A stretch of DNA of 22,451 nucleotides from positions 1 through 22,451 of the forward strand of contig JAKPEO010000117.1 of assembly GCA_029551925.1 (NCBI GenBank), in the 5' to 3' direction. Each line of letters opens with the position of its first letter. Within the stretch, counting starts at the first letter, position 1. Below are positions 8,208 through 17,087 of the stretch, piece after piece. The notes beneath the pieces were generated by a model that was not told the origin of the DNA, made no database searches, and saw only the letters and a program-made list of their open reading frames with translations. Made by a program: the position numbers and the translations under genes. Source of the DNA: a bacterium (GTDB lineage Bacteria; JAGOBX01).

Positions 8208-9137
8208 ATGGAATATCTGATGGAAAACTTATTAAACCAAGATAATCTTTTAAAAGCCGATTTTGAACAGTTTGCTAATGACATTTATTTTGCAAAACAT
8301 TTGCGTTTCAAAAAATATTTTGATGATTCAATTTTAGAGCAGTTTTGGAAAATACAAGAATTAGCGAATAAAAAAATTGGTGAATTAGCAGTAGAAAGAA
8401 AATGGCTAACTCCAAATATTGTCGAAGAACTTTATGATGAAGGTATTCGCAATAACAAATATTTTGGTCAATTAGCAATTGAAAAAAATTTGCTTACGAT
8501 AGAGCAAGTTAAAGAGATAATACAGGAACAGCGCGATAAATTTGTAAGCATCGGAGAATTAGCGGTAAATTTTGGTTTAATAAGACCTGAAAAACTCGAA
8601 GAAGAATATCAATTATTCAAACAAAATCAGGAATCAGTGCAAAAATTAATAGAAGAAAAATTATCAAAAATTCCTATTCCGCATTTAAAATTAATTTTAA
8701 ACACAATAATACTTACATTAACAAGAATGCTGTTAATGCCTCCGCGTTTAACTACTATGATACAGCCGGTCGAAATAATCTATCCGATGGATAAACTTTA
8801 TTTGCTGTCATTAAACAGCAATTCATTTGCTATTAATTTATATTTTAATTTTGACGAAAAATTCGTTAACCAAATATTCATATATAAATTCAAACAATAT
8901 AAAAATAAAAAATTAATAAAATTGCGCAATTCAATACCGCAAGAAATAGCAAATATTCTAACAGGTGTAATATTAAAAAACCTGAGTAATGCAACTAATA
9001 CAGACATATATATGTCTGTGCCTAAACAAATAATCAATGAGCATTATGATTTGCAAGGTCAGGGCGAACATTATAAGTTTGCTATTGCTTCAGCAATTGG
9101 AAAAATAGAGATTGTCATTCAAGCTCCAAAAAAATAA
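8208..9137 (+). CDS. CheX-like chemotaxis phosphatase with N-terminal GspE-N-like repeats
   Basis: The C-terminal half (about 160-309) resembles CheX. It has a QEIANILTG helix with the Glu246-x-x-Asn249 pair (the ExxN motif that dephosphorylates CheY-type receivers in CheX/CheC/FliY), followed by NLSNATNTDIYMSVPKQI, matching the CheX strand-and-SxP region. The N-terminal half holds three repeats of about 29 residues: IGELAVERKWLTPNIVEEL (57-), FGQLAIEKNLLTIEQVKEII (86-) and IGELAVNFGLIRPEKLEEEY (115-). These look like the two-helix modules at the N-terminus of GspE/MshE-type ATPases. The likely role is removing phosphate from the CheA receiver or a CheY encoded elsewhere, with the repeats as a regulatory or docking part (inference). 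An alternative ATG at 8220 removes four residues. It is the first gene after the promoter at 8152; the MCP gene starts 24 bases later. Confidence 0.7.
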   Translation: MEYLMENLLNQDNLLKADFEQFANDIYFAKHLRFKKYFDDSILEQFWKIQELANKKIGELAVERKWLTPNIVEELYDEGIRNNKYFGQLAIEKNLLTIEQVKEIIQEQRDKFVSIGELAVNFGLIRPEKLEEEYQLFKQNQESVQKLIEEKLSKIPIPHLKLILNTIILTLTRMLLMPPRLTTMIQPVEIIYPMDKLYLLSLNSNSFAINLYFNFDEKFVNQIFIYKFKQYKNKKLIKLRNSIPQEIANILTGVILKNLSNATNTDIYMSVPKQIINEHYDLQGQGEHYKFAIASAIGKIEIVIQAPKK

Positions 9138-9161
9138 TAAAAAAATATGTGGTGGTAAATT

Positions 9162-10904
9162 ATGAGTTTAAAAATCAAAATTATAATATCTGCAGTTATT
9201 AATATATTAATTTTAGCAGTTGCTGTTGCTATTTGCTTGTTATTAGGTGTGTCTCTAAAAGTTATGGCGTTAATAGTAGGAATATTAACTATACTATTAA
9301 TATTGTTTTCATTTTTTATAATCAGTATGTTTTTGAATCCTTTAATTACTTTAGTTGAAGAGATAAACAATTTTAAAGAAGAGAATATTTTAAAATTTGA
9401 CGGGCTGAAAACTTCGTCAGCAACAAAAGAATATCAGACGCTGATAAATTTTTATAATCAATTATTAAAGGAAAAAAAGAAAAATATTGAAATATTGAAT
9501 AAAGCACTGGACGGCGCAGAGATAGCGGAGTTAAATAATCTTTTGAATGAAAATTCTGAAAGTGTGAAACTAACGGTAAAATTAGTAAATTCAATAAAGC
9601 AGTGCGAAAGTAAATTAAAGCAGTTAGTTATTTCCGAAAATGCTGTTAATCAGATAAACACGCTTGAAAAAATTTCTGAAATAGTGATAACTAATTATAA
9701 CACTGCGATTTCCGCACTGGATAACATTGCGAGCGGCGATATTAATGATAAATACAGTGCGGAAATAAAAGGAATATTATCTGTAAAGATAGCGGAGTTA
9801 TACAGATTATTTCAAGCGTTAGAAGATTTATTTAAAGGTCTTAACGCTGCTGAACTTTCAAGAGTATCTGATATTTTTAGAAGTAAAAATAAAGGGGTAT
9901 TTTTGATTATAAACGATTATGTTAAACAGATGGAAATAATTCAAAAAAATATAGAGTTTATAGGAAGTAATCAAGTTTTATATAAAACCGAAGAATTAAG
10001 TAACACATGGAAAATTTTATTAGAAAAATTAAATAATAACTTCACAAGCCAAAGAGAAGAAAACAAAAAATTACAAGGGCAATTAAAACAATTTATCGCT
10101 GATATTAATGGGGTAATAGAACAAATAAATAATATTATATTAGATTTTACCGGGAAATTTAAAGAGCAGTCATTATTAACAAACGAATCTGATACAGCGC
10201 TAACGGAATTTTCTTCATCAATACAAGAAATAGCGCATAATTGCGAAGCGGCAAAAACAACATCAGAAAACAGTAATAATATAGCGGTTGACGGTAAAAA
10301 AATAATAACACAAGTAAGTCAAGAAATGGAAAAAATAAATGACAGTATAAAACAAACATCAAATAAACTTTCGGAATTAAATGAAAGCGGCAGAAAAATA
10401 GGAAATATTGTTGATATAATAACAGGCATAAGCGAAAAAACATCGCTGTTAGCATTAAATGCAGCAATAGAAGCTGCGCGCGCCGGCGAATCCGGCCGCG
10501 GTTTTGCAGTTGTTGCTGATGAAGTTAATAAATTAGCAGAACAGACACAAAAATCAGTCAAAGAAATTTCTATGTTAGTTGATACAATTCGCGTGCAAAC
10601 AGAAATGGCTGTTACATCTATGAACAGCGCTATATCGCTTGTTCAAAGCGGCGTAAATATGGTCGAAACTGCTTCGCAGTCATTCGGCAAAATAGGCGAA
10701 TCTATAAATGAATCAAATAATGCGATAGTTGAAATTACTGATGCAGTCAAAGAACAGGAGAAAGTAATTGACAGCATTGTAGGGACAACCAACAAACTCA
10801 AAAATATTAATAACGAATCAAGCGTATATTCCGAAAAATTAAAAAATACTTGTAATATATTAAAAGAAAAAATTGTTAATATAGCGAACATTATAAACAG
10901 TTGA
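9162..10904 (+). CDS. Methyl-accepting chemotaxis protein without extracytoplasmic sensor
   Basis: A 580-residue receptor that signals to CheA through CheW. Two membrane helices (about 6-30 and 34-58) are separated by only a few residues, so there is almost no periplasmic domain. A long coiled-coil cytoplasmic linker (about 60-300) follows, with a [13 protein letters not shown] stretch that may be a degenerate HAMP-like segment. The signalling hairpin tip is intact: [20 protein letters not shown] and then [20 protein letters not shown] (about 423-462). About 139 residues lie from tip to C-terminus, near 20 heptads, which fits a 40H-type length if there are no insertions. There is no C-terminal CheR-docking pentapeptide. 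GGTGG ahead of the ATG supports the start. It lies between cheX-like and cheA, so it is probably the dedicated receptor of this operon. Confidence 0.93.
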   Translation: MSLKIKIIISAVINILILAVAVAICLLLGVSLKVMALIVGILTILLILFSFFIISMFLNPLITLVEEINNFKEENILKFDGLKTSSATKEYQTLINFYNQLLKEKKKNIEILNKALDGAEIAELNNLLNENSESVKLTVKLVNSIKQCESKLKQLVISENAVNQINTLEKISEIVITNYNTAISALDNIASGDINDKYSAEIKGILSVKIAELYRLFQALEDLFKGLNAAELSRVSDIFRSKNKGVFLIINDYVKQMEIIQKNIEFIGSNQVLYKTEELSNTWKILLEKLNNNFTSQREENKKLQGQLKQFIADINGVIEQINNIILDFTGKFKEQSLLTNESDTALTEFSSSIQEIAHNCEAAKTTSENSNNIAVDGKKIITQVSQEMEKINDSIKQTSNKLSELNESGRKIGNIVDIITGISEKTSLLALNAAIEAARAGESGRGFAVVADEVNKLAEQTQKSVKEISMLVDTIRVQTEMAVTSMNSAISLVQSGVNMVETASQSFGKIGESINESNNAIVEITDAVKEQEKVIDSIVGTTNKLKNINNESSVYSEKLKNTCNILKEKIVNIANIINS

Positions 10905-10923
10905 AAAAATTGAGGTATTAAAA

Positions 10924-13900
10924 GTGAGTGACAGCGAATTAAGAGATATATTTATTGCTGATACTGCTGAAAATATTGAGATAATAACAGACAAAATTTT
11001 AGCGAGCGAGCTGGAAAAAAAGTTAGACAATGAAACTGCTAATTTAATAATGCGTATTTGTCATTCGATAAAAGGAGCAGCGCGTTTATTAAAATTACCG
11101 TCAATCGCCCAAATTTTTCATAATTTAGAGACATTATTAAGTCATATACAATCTAAAAAATTAAATTATGAAAAGTTTGTAGTAGATTTATTTCTTGAAA
11201 GTATGGATACATTAAGGTCAGTGCTTGAAGAAATGCGCAATGATGCTAATGTTAGCAGTTTTTTTGAACTTGATATGATAAATCAGAAGCTTGCTATTAT
11301 TTTAACTGATGACAATCAAGGAGCGGCGGTAAGCGAAAGTGAAACTGAAATTGAGATGCAGGAATCTGCTGAACAATCAAAAAATATTGAAGAGCCAAGC
11401 GGACAGCAGATAGTAGATTTAGATTTGGATTCAATTATAGATTCAGCGGCTGTGTCAGCTGCAAATAAAAAGCCAACAACAGTTTCTGCGGCGTCATCGC
11501 AACCGCAGCAGCAAGCTGCCGCAGTGATAGTTCCATCAGTAAAAATTCCGCAGGTTAAAGAGCCGCAAGAAACATTTGATTATAATAGCGTAGAAACAGA
11601 CATACTTGCAGATTTTATATCAGAATCAACCGAATTAATTGAAAATTTGTCTAATGATTTTGTTGAAATGGAAAATAGTGGCAGCGCTCAATCTATAGAT
11701 AAAATTTTTAGAAGTATGCATACATTAAAAGGCGGCGCTGGTTTTGTAGGGTTAGTAAAATTTCAGGAATTAGCGCATATTTGCGAAAATTTGCTCGATG
11801 ATGTCAGAAACGGAAAATATAATATAACCAGAGATATTATAAGCGAATTATTAAAAGCAACTGATGTTTTCACTAATATTTTGAATTTGTTAAATTCTAA
11901 TTCGGCATTGGATTCTATTTTAATTGCTGATCATTTAACTAAATTAAAGATACTTCGCGAGAATAAAGGAGTAATGCCAAATTTTGAAAGCACTTCAGCG
12001 TCGAAATCCGCTCAACCTGTTCAAGCGCCACAGCAGCAAGTAAAACAGCAGCCGGTGCAACCGGTAAAACCCGCACAGCAGCCAGCGAAACCGAGTGTTC
12101 AGCCACAGCAAATAAAATCCGCGCCGTCGCCGCAGCAGTCAAAACCGCAGCCAGCAGCGCCGCAAGTTGCCGCTAAACCATCTGCTGAAATAAAAAAAGA
12201 TACAGAAACTCCAGACCAATTGTTAGAATTTGAAAAACAAATCGAGCAAATCAAACCGCAGCAAAATATTAATATTCCAATAGATCCAAAACTTCAAAAA
12301 TTAGCTAAAGAATTTGAATTAGCCGTTCAAACAAATAAAGACACTGATGATACTCAGCAATCTGCGGCTAAACAGCAGCAAAAAGATAAGGACGCAGATA
12401 AAAAAGCGGATGCGGCGGCAACTGGTCTCACGCAGCAAACTCTGCGCGTAGAACTATCAAAATTAGATAATTTAATGAATTTAGTCGGCGAATTGGTAAT
12501 CAGTAAAATCGGTTTTTCATCGCAACTTGAAAAAATATCTGTATATATTGACGAAATTGAAACTAATCTTCATCATATTAATTTACATTTAGATAATGCA
12601 GCATTAAAAAACAGTTTGGATTTGTATGAAGATTTCCAGAAAAAATTGAATGAATTAATTAATAAATATAAATCAATTAAAGAATTTCGTGAATTATATG
12701 ACCTTGTCAAATCGCATTCTTCTTTGTTTGGCGAAGAGAACATCATAAATAATCTGTATGAAAACTGGAAGACAATGGTCGTAGAATATCAGCAAATCAG
12801 TAGTTATTATATTGAACTGTATAAATCGAGCACATTGCTTGCTTCTAAAATAGGATTATTGGCCAAAGATTTACAGGAAAATGTAATGCAAACGCGAATG
12901 TTGCCTATTTCATCTGTATTTACTAAATATAAGCGGACAGTTCGCGATTTATCTCAAAAGATAAATAAAGATATTCGCTTGGAATTATACGGCGAAGAAA
13001 CAGAAATGGACAAAAATATAATAGAAAAAATTGGCGATCCGCTGACGCATATAATTCGTAATAGTATTGATCACGGAATAGAGACGCCGGCTGAAAGAGT
13101 GGCTGCTGGCAAACCGCGGACAGGAGTAATAAAATTAAGCGCCTATAATAAAGGCGGTAATGTATTTATTGAAGTAGAAGACGATGGCCGCGGTATAAAT
13201 GTAGAAAAGGTTTGCGCAAAAGCAGTAGAAAAAGGGATTATCAGTCCAGAGCGTCTTGAAATGATGAGTGAGAATGAAAAATTAAATTTAATATTTTTAC
13301 CGGGTTTTTCTACTGCTGAGAAAGTTACTGAAATTTCTGGTCGCGGCGTCGGAATGGATGTTGTTCGTGAAAACATTACCAAACTAAAGGGAGTAATTGA
13401 TATTTCAACAAGATTAGGTCACGGCACAAAATTAATTATAAAACTGCCGTTAACATTAGCAATTTTGCAGGTATTACAAATAAAAGAAGAAAATAACATT
13501 TTTGCTATACCATCAAATAATATAGTAGAAGTATTTTCAATAAAATTAGAAGAATTAGAAAAAGTAAAAAATGTTTTTATGCTTAACAATCGTGGCAAAT
13601 ACATACCGGTGTATTTTATGACAGATATTTTGGGATTACAATTGCCGCCGGTTAATCTTAAAAAAGACACTGATGTTGTTGTAGTGGGATTTGGCGAAAC
13701 TAATATCGGTTTGATAGTTTCTGAAATTGTTAAAAAAGAAGAAGTAGTAATAAAAAATTTAGGCGATTTAATTAAGAAAGTTAAATTTGTCTCTGGCGCT
13801 ACAATAGAAGGTGACGGAACAATAACTTTAATTTTAAATATTCCGGAAATAATAGATTATATAAGCACAAACACCTTAACATCGCAAATATCAATGCACG

Positions 13901-14343
13901 CATTACACAGCGGCGGCGCTTCGGCAGACAGTCAAAGAGCACAAACTGAACAAACGGCGCGGCGGCAGCAGACTACTAATAAGCGTATATTAGTAGTAGA
14001 AGATTCCACAACTACTCGCAAAATGGTGCGAAGTATAATCGAAAATGCCGGTTATGATGTGGTTGAAGCTGTTGATGGAATCGACGGTCTTGAAAAATTA
14101 AAAAATAACGGACCGTTCAATTTGATGACAGTAGATATAAATATGCCGCGATTGAACGGTTACGGTCTAACTTCCGAAGTGCGTAAAATCCCGGAATTTA
14201 AAAAGTTTCCAATAATTATGATTACTACGCGTGATTTAGAAATAGATAAAGTTAAAGGATTTGAAGCAGGTGTAGATGATTATATAGTAAAACCATTTGA
14301 ACCAGCGGAACTACTATCTGTAATAAAACAATATATTAAATAA
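10924..14343 (+). CDS. cheA: Hybrid CheA histidine kinase with two Hpt domains and C-terminal receiver
   Basis: A 1139-residue chemotaxis kinase. Domains in order: Hpt1 (about 5-110, ICHSIKGAARLL, His47); an Ala/Gln linker; Hpt2 (about 222-345, FRSMHTLKGGAGFVG, His266); a long Pro/Gln/Ala/Lys-rich linker (about 355-505); and a dimerisation region (about 505-668, LRVELSKLDNLMNLVGELVI to QTRMLPISSVF) with about 90 extra helical residues. The HATPase follows (about 670-842; HIIRNSIDHGIE, DDGRGI, GRGVGMDVVRENI), then a CheW-like domain (about 843-985) and a CheY-like receiver (about 1020-1139, VVEDSTTTRKMVR, phospho-acceptor Asp1071 in MTVDINMP, Lys1123 in VKPFEP). No CheY-binding P2 domain is obvious. 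The GTG start at 10924 follows GAGG by 8 bases. cheW starts 15 bases after the stop. Confidence 0.95.
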   Translation: MSDSELRDIFIADTAENIEIITDKILASELEKKLDNETANLIMRICHSIKGAARLLKLPSIAQIFHNLETLLSHIQSKKLNYEKFVVDLFLESMDTLRSVLEEMRNDANVSSFFELDMINQKLAIILTDDNQGAAVSESETEIEMQESAEQSKNIEEPSGQQIVDLDLDSIIDSAAVSAANKKPTTVSAASSQPQQQAAAVIVPSVKIPQVKEPQETFDYNSVETDILADFISESTELIENLSNDFVEMENSGSAQSIDKIFRSMHTLKGGAGFVGLVKFQELAHICENLLDDVRNGKYNITRDIISELLKATDVFTNILNLLNSNSALDSILIADHLTKLKILRENKGVMPNFESTSASKSAQPVQAPQQQVKQQPVQPVKPAQQPAKPSVQPQQIKSAPSPQQSKPQPAAPQVAAKPSAEIKKDTETPDQLLEFEKQIEQIKPQQNINIPIDPKLQKLAKEFELAVQTNKDTDDTQQSAAKQQQKDKDADKKADAAATGLTQQTLRVELSKLDNLMNLVGELVISKIGFSSQLEKISVYIDEIETNLHHINLHLDNAALKNSLDLYEDFQKKLNELINKYKSIKEFRELYDLVKSHSSLFGEENIINNLYENWKTMVVEYQQISSYYIELYKSSTLLASKIGLLAKDLQENVMQTRMLPISSVFTKYKRTVRDLSQKINKDIRLELYGEETEMDKNIIEKIGDPLTHIIRNSIDHGIETPAERVAAGKPRTGVIKLSAYNKGGNVFIEVEDDGRGINVEKVCAKAVEKGIISPERLEMMSENEKLNLIFLPGFSTAEKVTEISGRGVGMDVVRENITKLKGVIDISTRLGHGTKLIIKLPLTLAILQVLQIKEENNIFAIPSNNIVEVFSIKLEELEKVKNVFMLNNRGKYIPVYFMTDILGLQLPPVNLKKDTDVVVVGFGETNIGLIVSEIVKKEEVVIKNLGDLIKKVKFVSGATIEGDGTITLILNIPEIIDYISTNTLTSQISMHALHSGGASADSQRAQTEQTARRQQTTNKRILVVEDSTTTRKMVRSIIENAGYDVVEAVDGIDGLEKLKNNGPFNLMTVDINMPRLNGYGLTSEVRKIPEFKKFPIIMITTRDLEIDKVKGFEAGVDDYIVKPFEPAELLSVIKQYIK

Positions 14344-14358
14344 TTTTGGAGCATTCTG

Positions 14359-14907
14359 ATGGACAATCAAAATTATTTTGCTGAGATAGCGAGAAAACAA
14401 CTTGAAGCACGTGAAGAAGCAAAAGAAATTTCAAATATTACCTACAAAAAATATGTCTGCTTTATGTTAAATGAGCAAGAATATGGCATTGATATTGAAT
14501 ATGTCCAAGAAATAACAGAAATATGTTATATCCGTAAAATTATTTTTACTCCGTCATTTTTGCTCGGCGTAATGAATCTGCGCGGGTCAATAATAGCAGT
14601 AATTGATTTGAAACAACTATTTAATTTAGGTATTACAGATTTAAAAAATAAAAATGCGAGAATAATAATAAATAAACATTCTAATAAAACAATCGCTTTT
14701 GCAGTAGATGGCATTCGCAAAATTCGAGAAATCGCAAATAACGAGATACAGCAGCCGCCGCCAACCTTCAATGAAATAAAAACAGAATTTGTTATAGGAA
14801 TGTATAAAACAATAGAAAATACGCTGCTTGTTTTGTTAAATTTTCCAGAGATAATGAGCACCAAAGAAATTTTGCAGTTATCCGGTGAAACCATAGATGA
14901 CGCTTGA
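14359..14907 (+). CDS. cheW: CheW chemotaxis coupling protein
   Basis: Couples the receptor to CheA in the cytoplasmic signalling array. 182 residues with an N-terminal charged helix extension of about 28 residues (ARKQLEAREEAKEI). The CheW core follows: YVCFMLNEQEYGIDIEYVQE, then FTPSFLLGVMNLRGSIIAVI and DLKQLFNLG, the usual hallmark of the CheW beta barrels. The end matches the NFPEIMSTKEILQL segment of the domain. TTGGAG about 7 bases ahead of the ATG supports the start. The last 11 bases overlap the start of cheR, which implies translational coupling. Confidence 0.95.
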   Translation: MDNQNYFAEIARKQLEAREEAKEISNITYKKYVCFMLNEQEYGIDIEYVQEITEICYIRKIIFTPSFLLGVMNLRGSIIAVIDLKQLFNLGITDLKNKNARIIINKHSNKTIAFAVDGIRKIREIANNEIQQPPPTFNEIKTEFVIGMYKTIENTLLVLLNFPEIMSTKEILQLSGETIDDA

Positions 14908-16156
14908 TAAAATAAATGATGTTGCTATATTAAAAAAATTCAACGATTATCTTCATCAAAAAACCGGCTTTATATTTGAAGAAAAAGATTTAGACAAATT
15001 AAATAACCGCATCAATAAGCGCACAACAGATTTATCAATAAATAATTTAGACAATTATTATGATTTTTTGATACGCAACGAAAACGAACTGCTCGAATTA
15101 ATCAATCATATAATCATCAATGAAACGACATTTTTCAGACATGAAGAGCATTATGCAATTATTGTTGCTAAATTAAAAGAAGAATTAAAAGACAATCCTA
15201 ATAAATATCGTTTTATAAATATTTTGAGCGCCGGCTGTTCTACTGGCGAAGAGCCGTATTCAATTGCGATGTATTTAAAAAAAAATTTGCCGGAAAGTAT
15301 ATTTAACATCGTAAGAATTACCGCGTTTGATATAAGCAGTTTTAATATTAGAATAGCGACCGCTGGTAAATATCCAACAATAAAAACCGAAAAGATAAAA
15401 GAAAAAATTTTTTTGAATTTATATTTTCGAGAATTGCCCAACGACGAGGGCTATGAGATAAAACCGGAAATAAAAAATATAATAAATTTTTCAGTTGGAA
15501 ATTTATTTAATGTCGAGTTGAAAAAAAAGAATTTTAATTTTATTTTTTGCCGCAATGTAATGATTTATTTTTCGAGCGATAAACGTAGGCAGTTATTGGA
15601 AAAGTTCTACAATGCTTTAAATAATAACGGGATATTCTTTGTTGCGCCGACTGAAAGTTTATTAGACGCCAAAGATCTCTTTGAACGCTGCAGAATGTTT
15701 GCCGCTACTTATTATCAAAAAAAAACTGACGAAACAAAAGAAACCAGGGATAAAAAAAGTGCGGCATTAGCCGCTGTGAATAATTATGAAAAAAAAAGTT
15801 TTGATAATATCCAAAAAAGCGCTGGCGTTTTAACTAATAAAGAATTTGCCATTACAATGGCTAATGTTCGCCGCGGCTATTTAGAAATTGAATTTTCTGG
15901 AAAATTTGAAGATGCCTATAAAACCGAAATTATTAACGAATTAAAAAAAATTTTGCAAAAACAGAGAGAATACAACAAATTAATTTTGATTATGAATAAT
16001 GTTAATTATATTGATGTCTCTGTATTAAAAGAAATTGGAAAAGTATTAAAAACTAATTTTAGTAATTTTGCGAGCGTATTGTTGACTACGAATAAAGAAC
16101 AGCTTTTAAGAATTTTTGAGTTTCATAAATTAGAAGAATATTTTGAATTATTATAG
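14897..16156 (+). CDS. cheR: CheR receptor methyltransferase fused to a C-terminal STAS domain
   Basis: Transfers methyl groups from S-adenosylmethionine to glutamates on the receptor. Residues 1-275 form a complete CheR: an N-terminal helical domain, INETTFFR (74-81), the SAM-binding loop SAGCSTGEEPYS (111-122), FDISSFNI (144-151), FCRNVMIYF (217-225) and the final FFVAPTESL. After a charged linker (about 275-312), residues about 315-419 look like a STAS domain: FAITMANVRRGYLEIEFSGK, KLILIMNNVNYIDVSVLKEI and a closing SVLLTTNKEQLLRIFEFHKL. In SpoIIAA-type STAS proteins the loop reads DSS/DST and the first Ser is phosphorylated; here it is Asp373-Val-Ser375, so that site is not conserved. The start overlaps cheW by 11 bases. 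CheR is certain; the STAS call is likely from fold pattern. Confidence 0.9.
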   Translation: MTLDKINDVAILKKFNDYLHQKTGFIFEEKDLDKLNNRINKRTTDLSINNLDNYYDFLIRNENELLELINHIIINETTFFRHEEHYAIIVAKLKEELKDNPNKYRFINILSAGCSTGEEPYSIAMYLKKNLPESIFNIVRITAFDISSFNIRIATAGKYPTIKTEKIKEKIFLNLYFRELPNDEGYEIKPEIKNIINFSVGNLFNVELKKKNFNFIFCRNVMIYFSSDKRRQLLEKFYNALNNNGIFFVAPTESLLDAKDLFERCRMFAATYYQKKTDETKETRDKKSAALAAVNNYEKKSFDNIQKSAGVLTNKEFAITMANVRRGYLEIEFSGKFEDAYKTEIINELKKILQKQREYNKLILIMNNVNYIDVSVLKEIGKVLKTNFSNFASVLLTTNKEQLLRIFEFHKLEEYFELL

Positions 16157-16177
16157 ATTTTATTATTGTAAATTTTT

Positions 16178-16783
16178 ATGAACGGCGCATTGAATAATAG
16201 CGAGCAAATAAAAAAAATTGTACTAATCGGAATATCGACTGGCGGTCCTTCGACATTAAGACAATTGTTTCAAATATTACCAGAAAAATTAGATTTATGT
16301 ATTGTCGTGGTAATACATATAAATGAAAGTTCAGCAGAAAAACTTTGCTGTTTATTAGATGAATGCTGTAAAATGAATGTAATATTTGCAACAAATAAAA
16401 TGCCATTAGAAAATAATAAAATTTTTATTTGCAGCGGCACGGAATATAATTATGAAGTGAGCAGCGATTTGAAAATTATTACTTCTCCGCATTTTGAAAA
16501 ACAGATATATAAACCGTCAGTTAATCATTTATTTGAAACCGCGGTAAAAAATATCAGGAATCAAAAATTGATGATGATATTATTAACTGGAATGGGTAAT
16601 GATGGGGCAAAGGGATTAGCGGCTGGTTATGATAGCGGGCACTTGACTGTAATTCAAGATGAAAAAAGTAGTGTGATTTACGGTATGCCAAAAGCAGCGA
16701 AATTATTAGGTAAATATCACTACGAAGGAACAATAGAAGAAATTGCTGAATTGATAAAAAAATTCAGCCGCAATTTGATTTAA
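16178..16783 (+). CDS. cheB: CheB-type methylesterase, catalytic domain only
   Basis: Removes methyl groups from receptor glutamates (and may deamidate glutamines). The 201 residues correspond only to the catalytic domain. The catalytic triad is visible: Ser20 in GISTGGPSTL, His47 in VVVIHI, Asp142 in LLTGMGNDGAKGL. The family ends YGMPKAAKLLG and a final helix are present. The receiver domain that normally blocks and activates CheB is missing, and the protein begins with only about ten residues before the first strand, so this is not a 5' truncation: cheR ends 21 bases upstream. No ribosome binding site is obvious ahead of the ATG. A stand-alone esterase cannot be activated by CheA phosphorylation in the usual way. 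Confidence 0.92.
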   Translation: MNGALNNSEQIKKIVLIGISTGGPSTLRQLFQILPEKLDLCIVVVIHINESSAEKLCCLLDECCKMNVIFATNKMPLENNKIFICSGTEYNYEVSSDLKIITSPHFEKQIYKPSVNHLFETAVKNIRNQKLMMILLTGMGNDGAKGLAAGYDSGHLTVIQDEKSSVIYGMPKAAKLLGKYHYEGTIEEIAELIKKFSRNLI

Positions 16784-16829
16784 AAAAATTTTAACGACCT
16801 AAAAACAAAAACAGAAATATCAAAAAACA

Positions 16830-17087
16830 ATGGATATATTTGAAATGTTAATGCTGATTTGCTTTGGAGTGAGTTGGCCTATTTCTATTGCGAAAACATT
16901 AAAAACAAAAAATGTCGCAGGTAAAAGCATAATTTTTTTATATATTATTATTTTTGGTTATATCTGCGGAATAATTCATAAAATATTCAATAATTTTAAT
17001 TGGGTGACTTATCTTTACGGACTGAATGCTTTTATGGTAAGTATCGACGCATTTTTGTGGCATAAATACAACAAAAAAAAAATCTGA
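16830..17087 (+). CDS. SemiSWEET / PQ-loop family small membrane transporter
   Basis: 85 residues with three membrane helices (about 5-22, 33-53, 60-77), the size and topology of one PQ-loop repeat. The loop after helix 1 reads GVSWPISIAKTLKTKNVAGK, in which Trp-Pro stands where many relatives have Pro-Gln, followed by SIIFLYIIIFGYICGIIHKI. SemiSWEETs work as dimers and move small sugars or related solutes across the inner membrane; the substrate here cannot be read from sequence. It is the last gene before the terminator, 46 bases after cheB with no terminator between them, so it is probably part of the chemosensory transcript. No clear ribosome binding site is present. Confidence 0.75.
   Translation: MDIFEMLMLICFGVSWPISIAKTLKTKNVAGKSIIFLYIIIFGYICGIIHKIFNNFNWVTYLYGLNAFMVSIDAFLWHKYNKKKI

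Noticed and set aside
14526-14894. Minus-strand open frame (122 codons) opposite cheW
   Set aside because: Antisense to an intact CheW core; no independent evidence for a gene.
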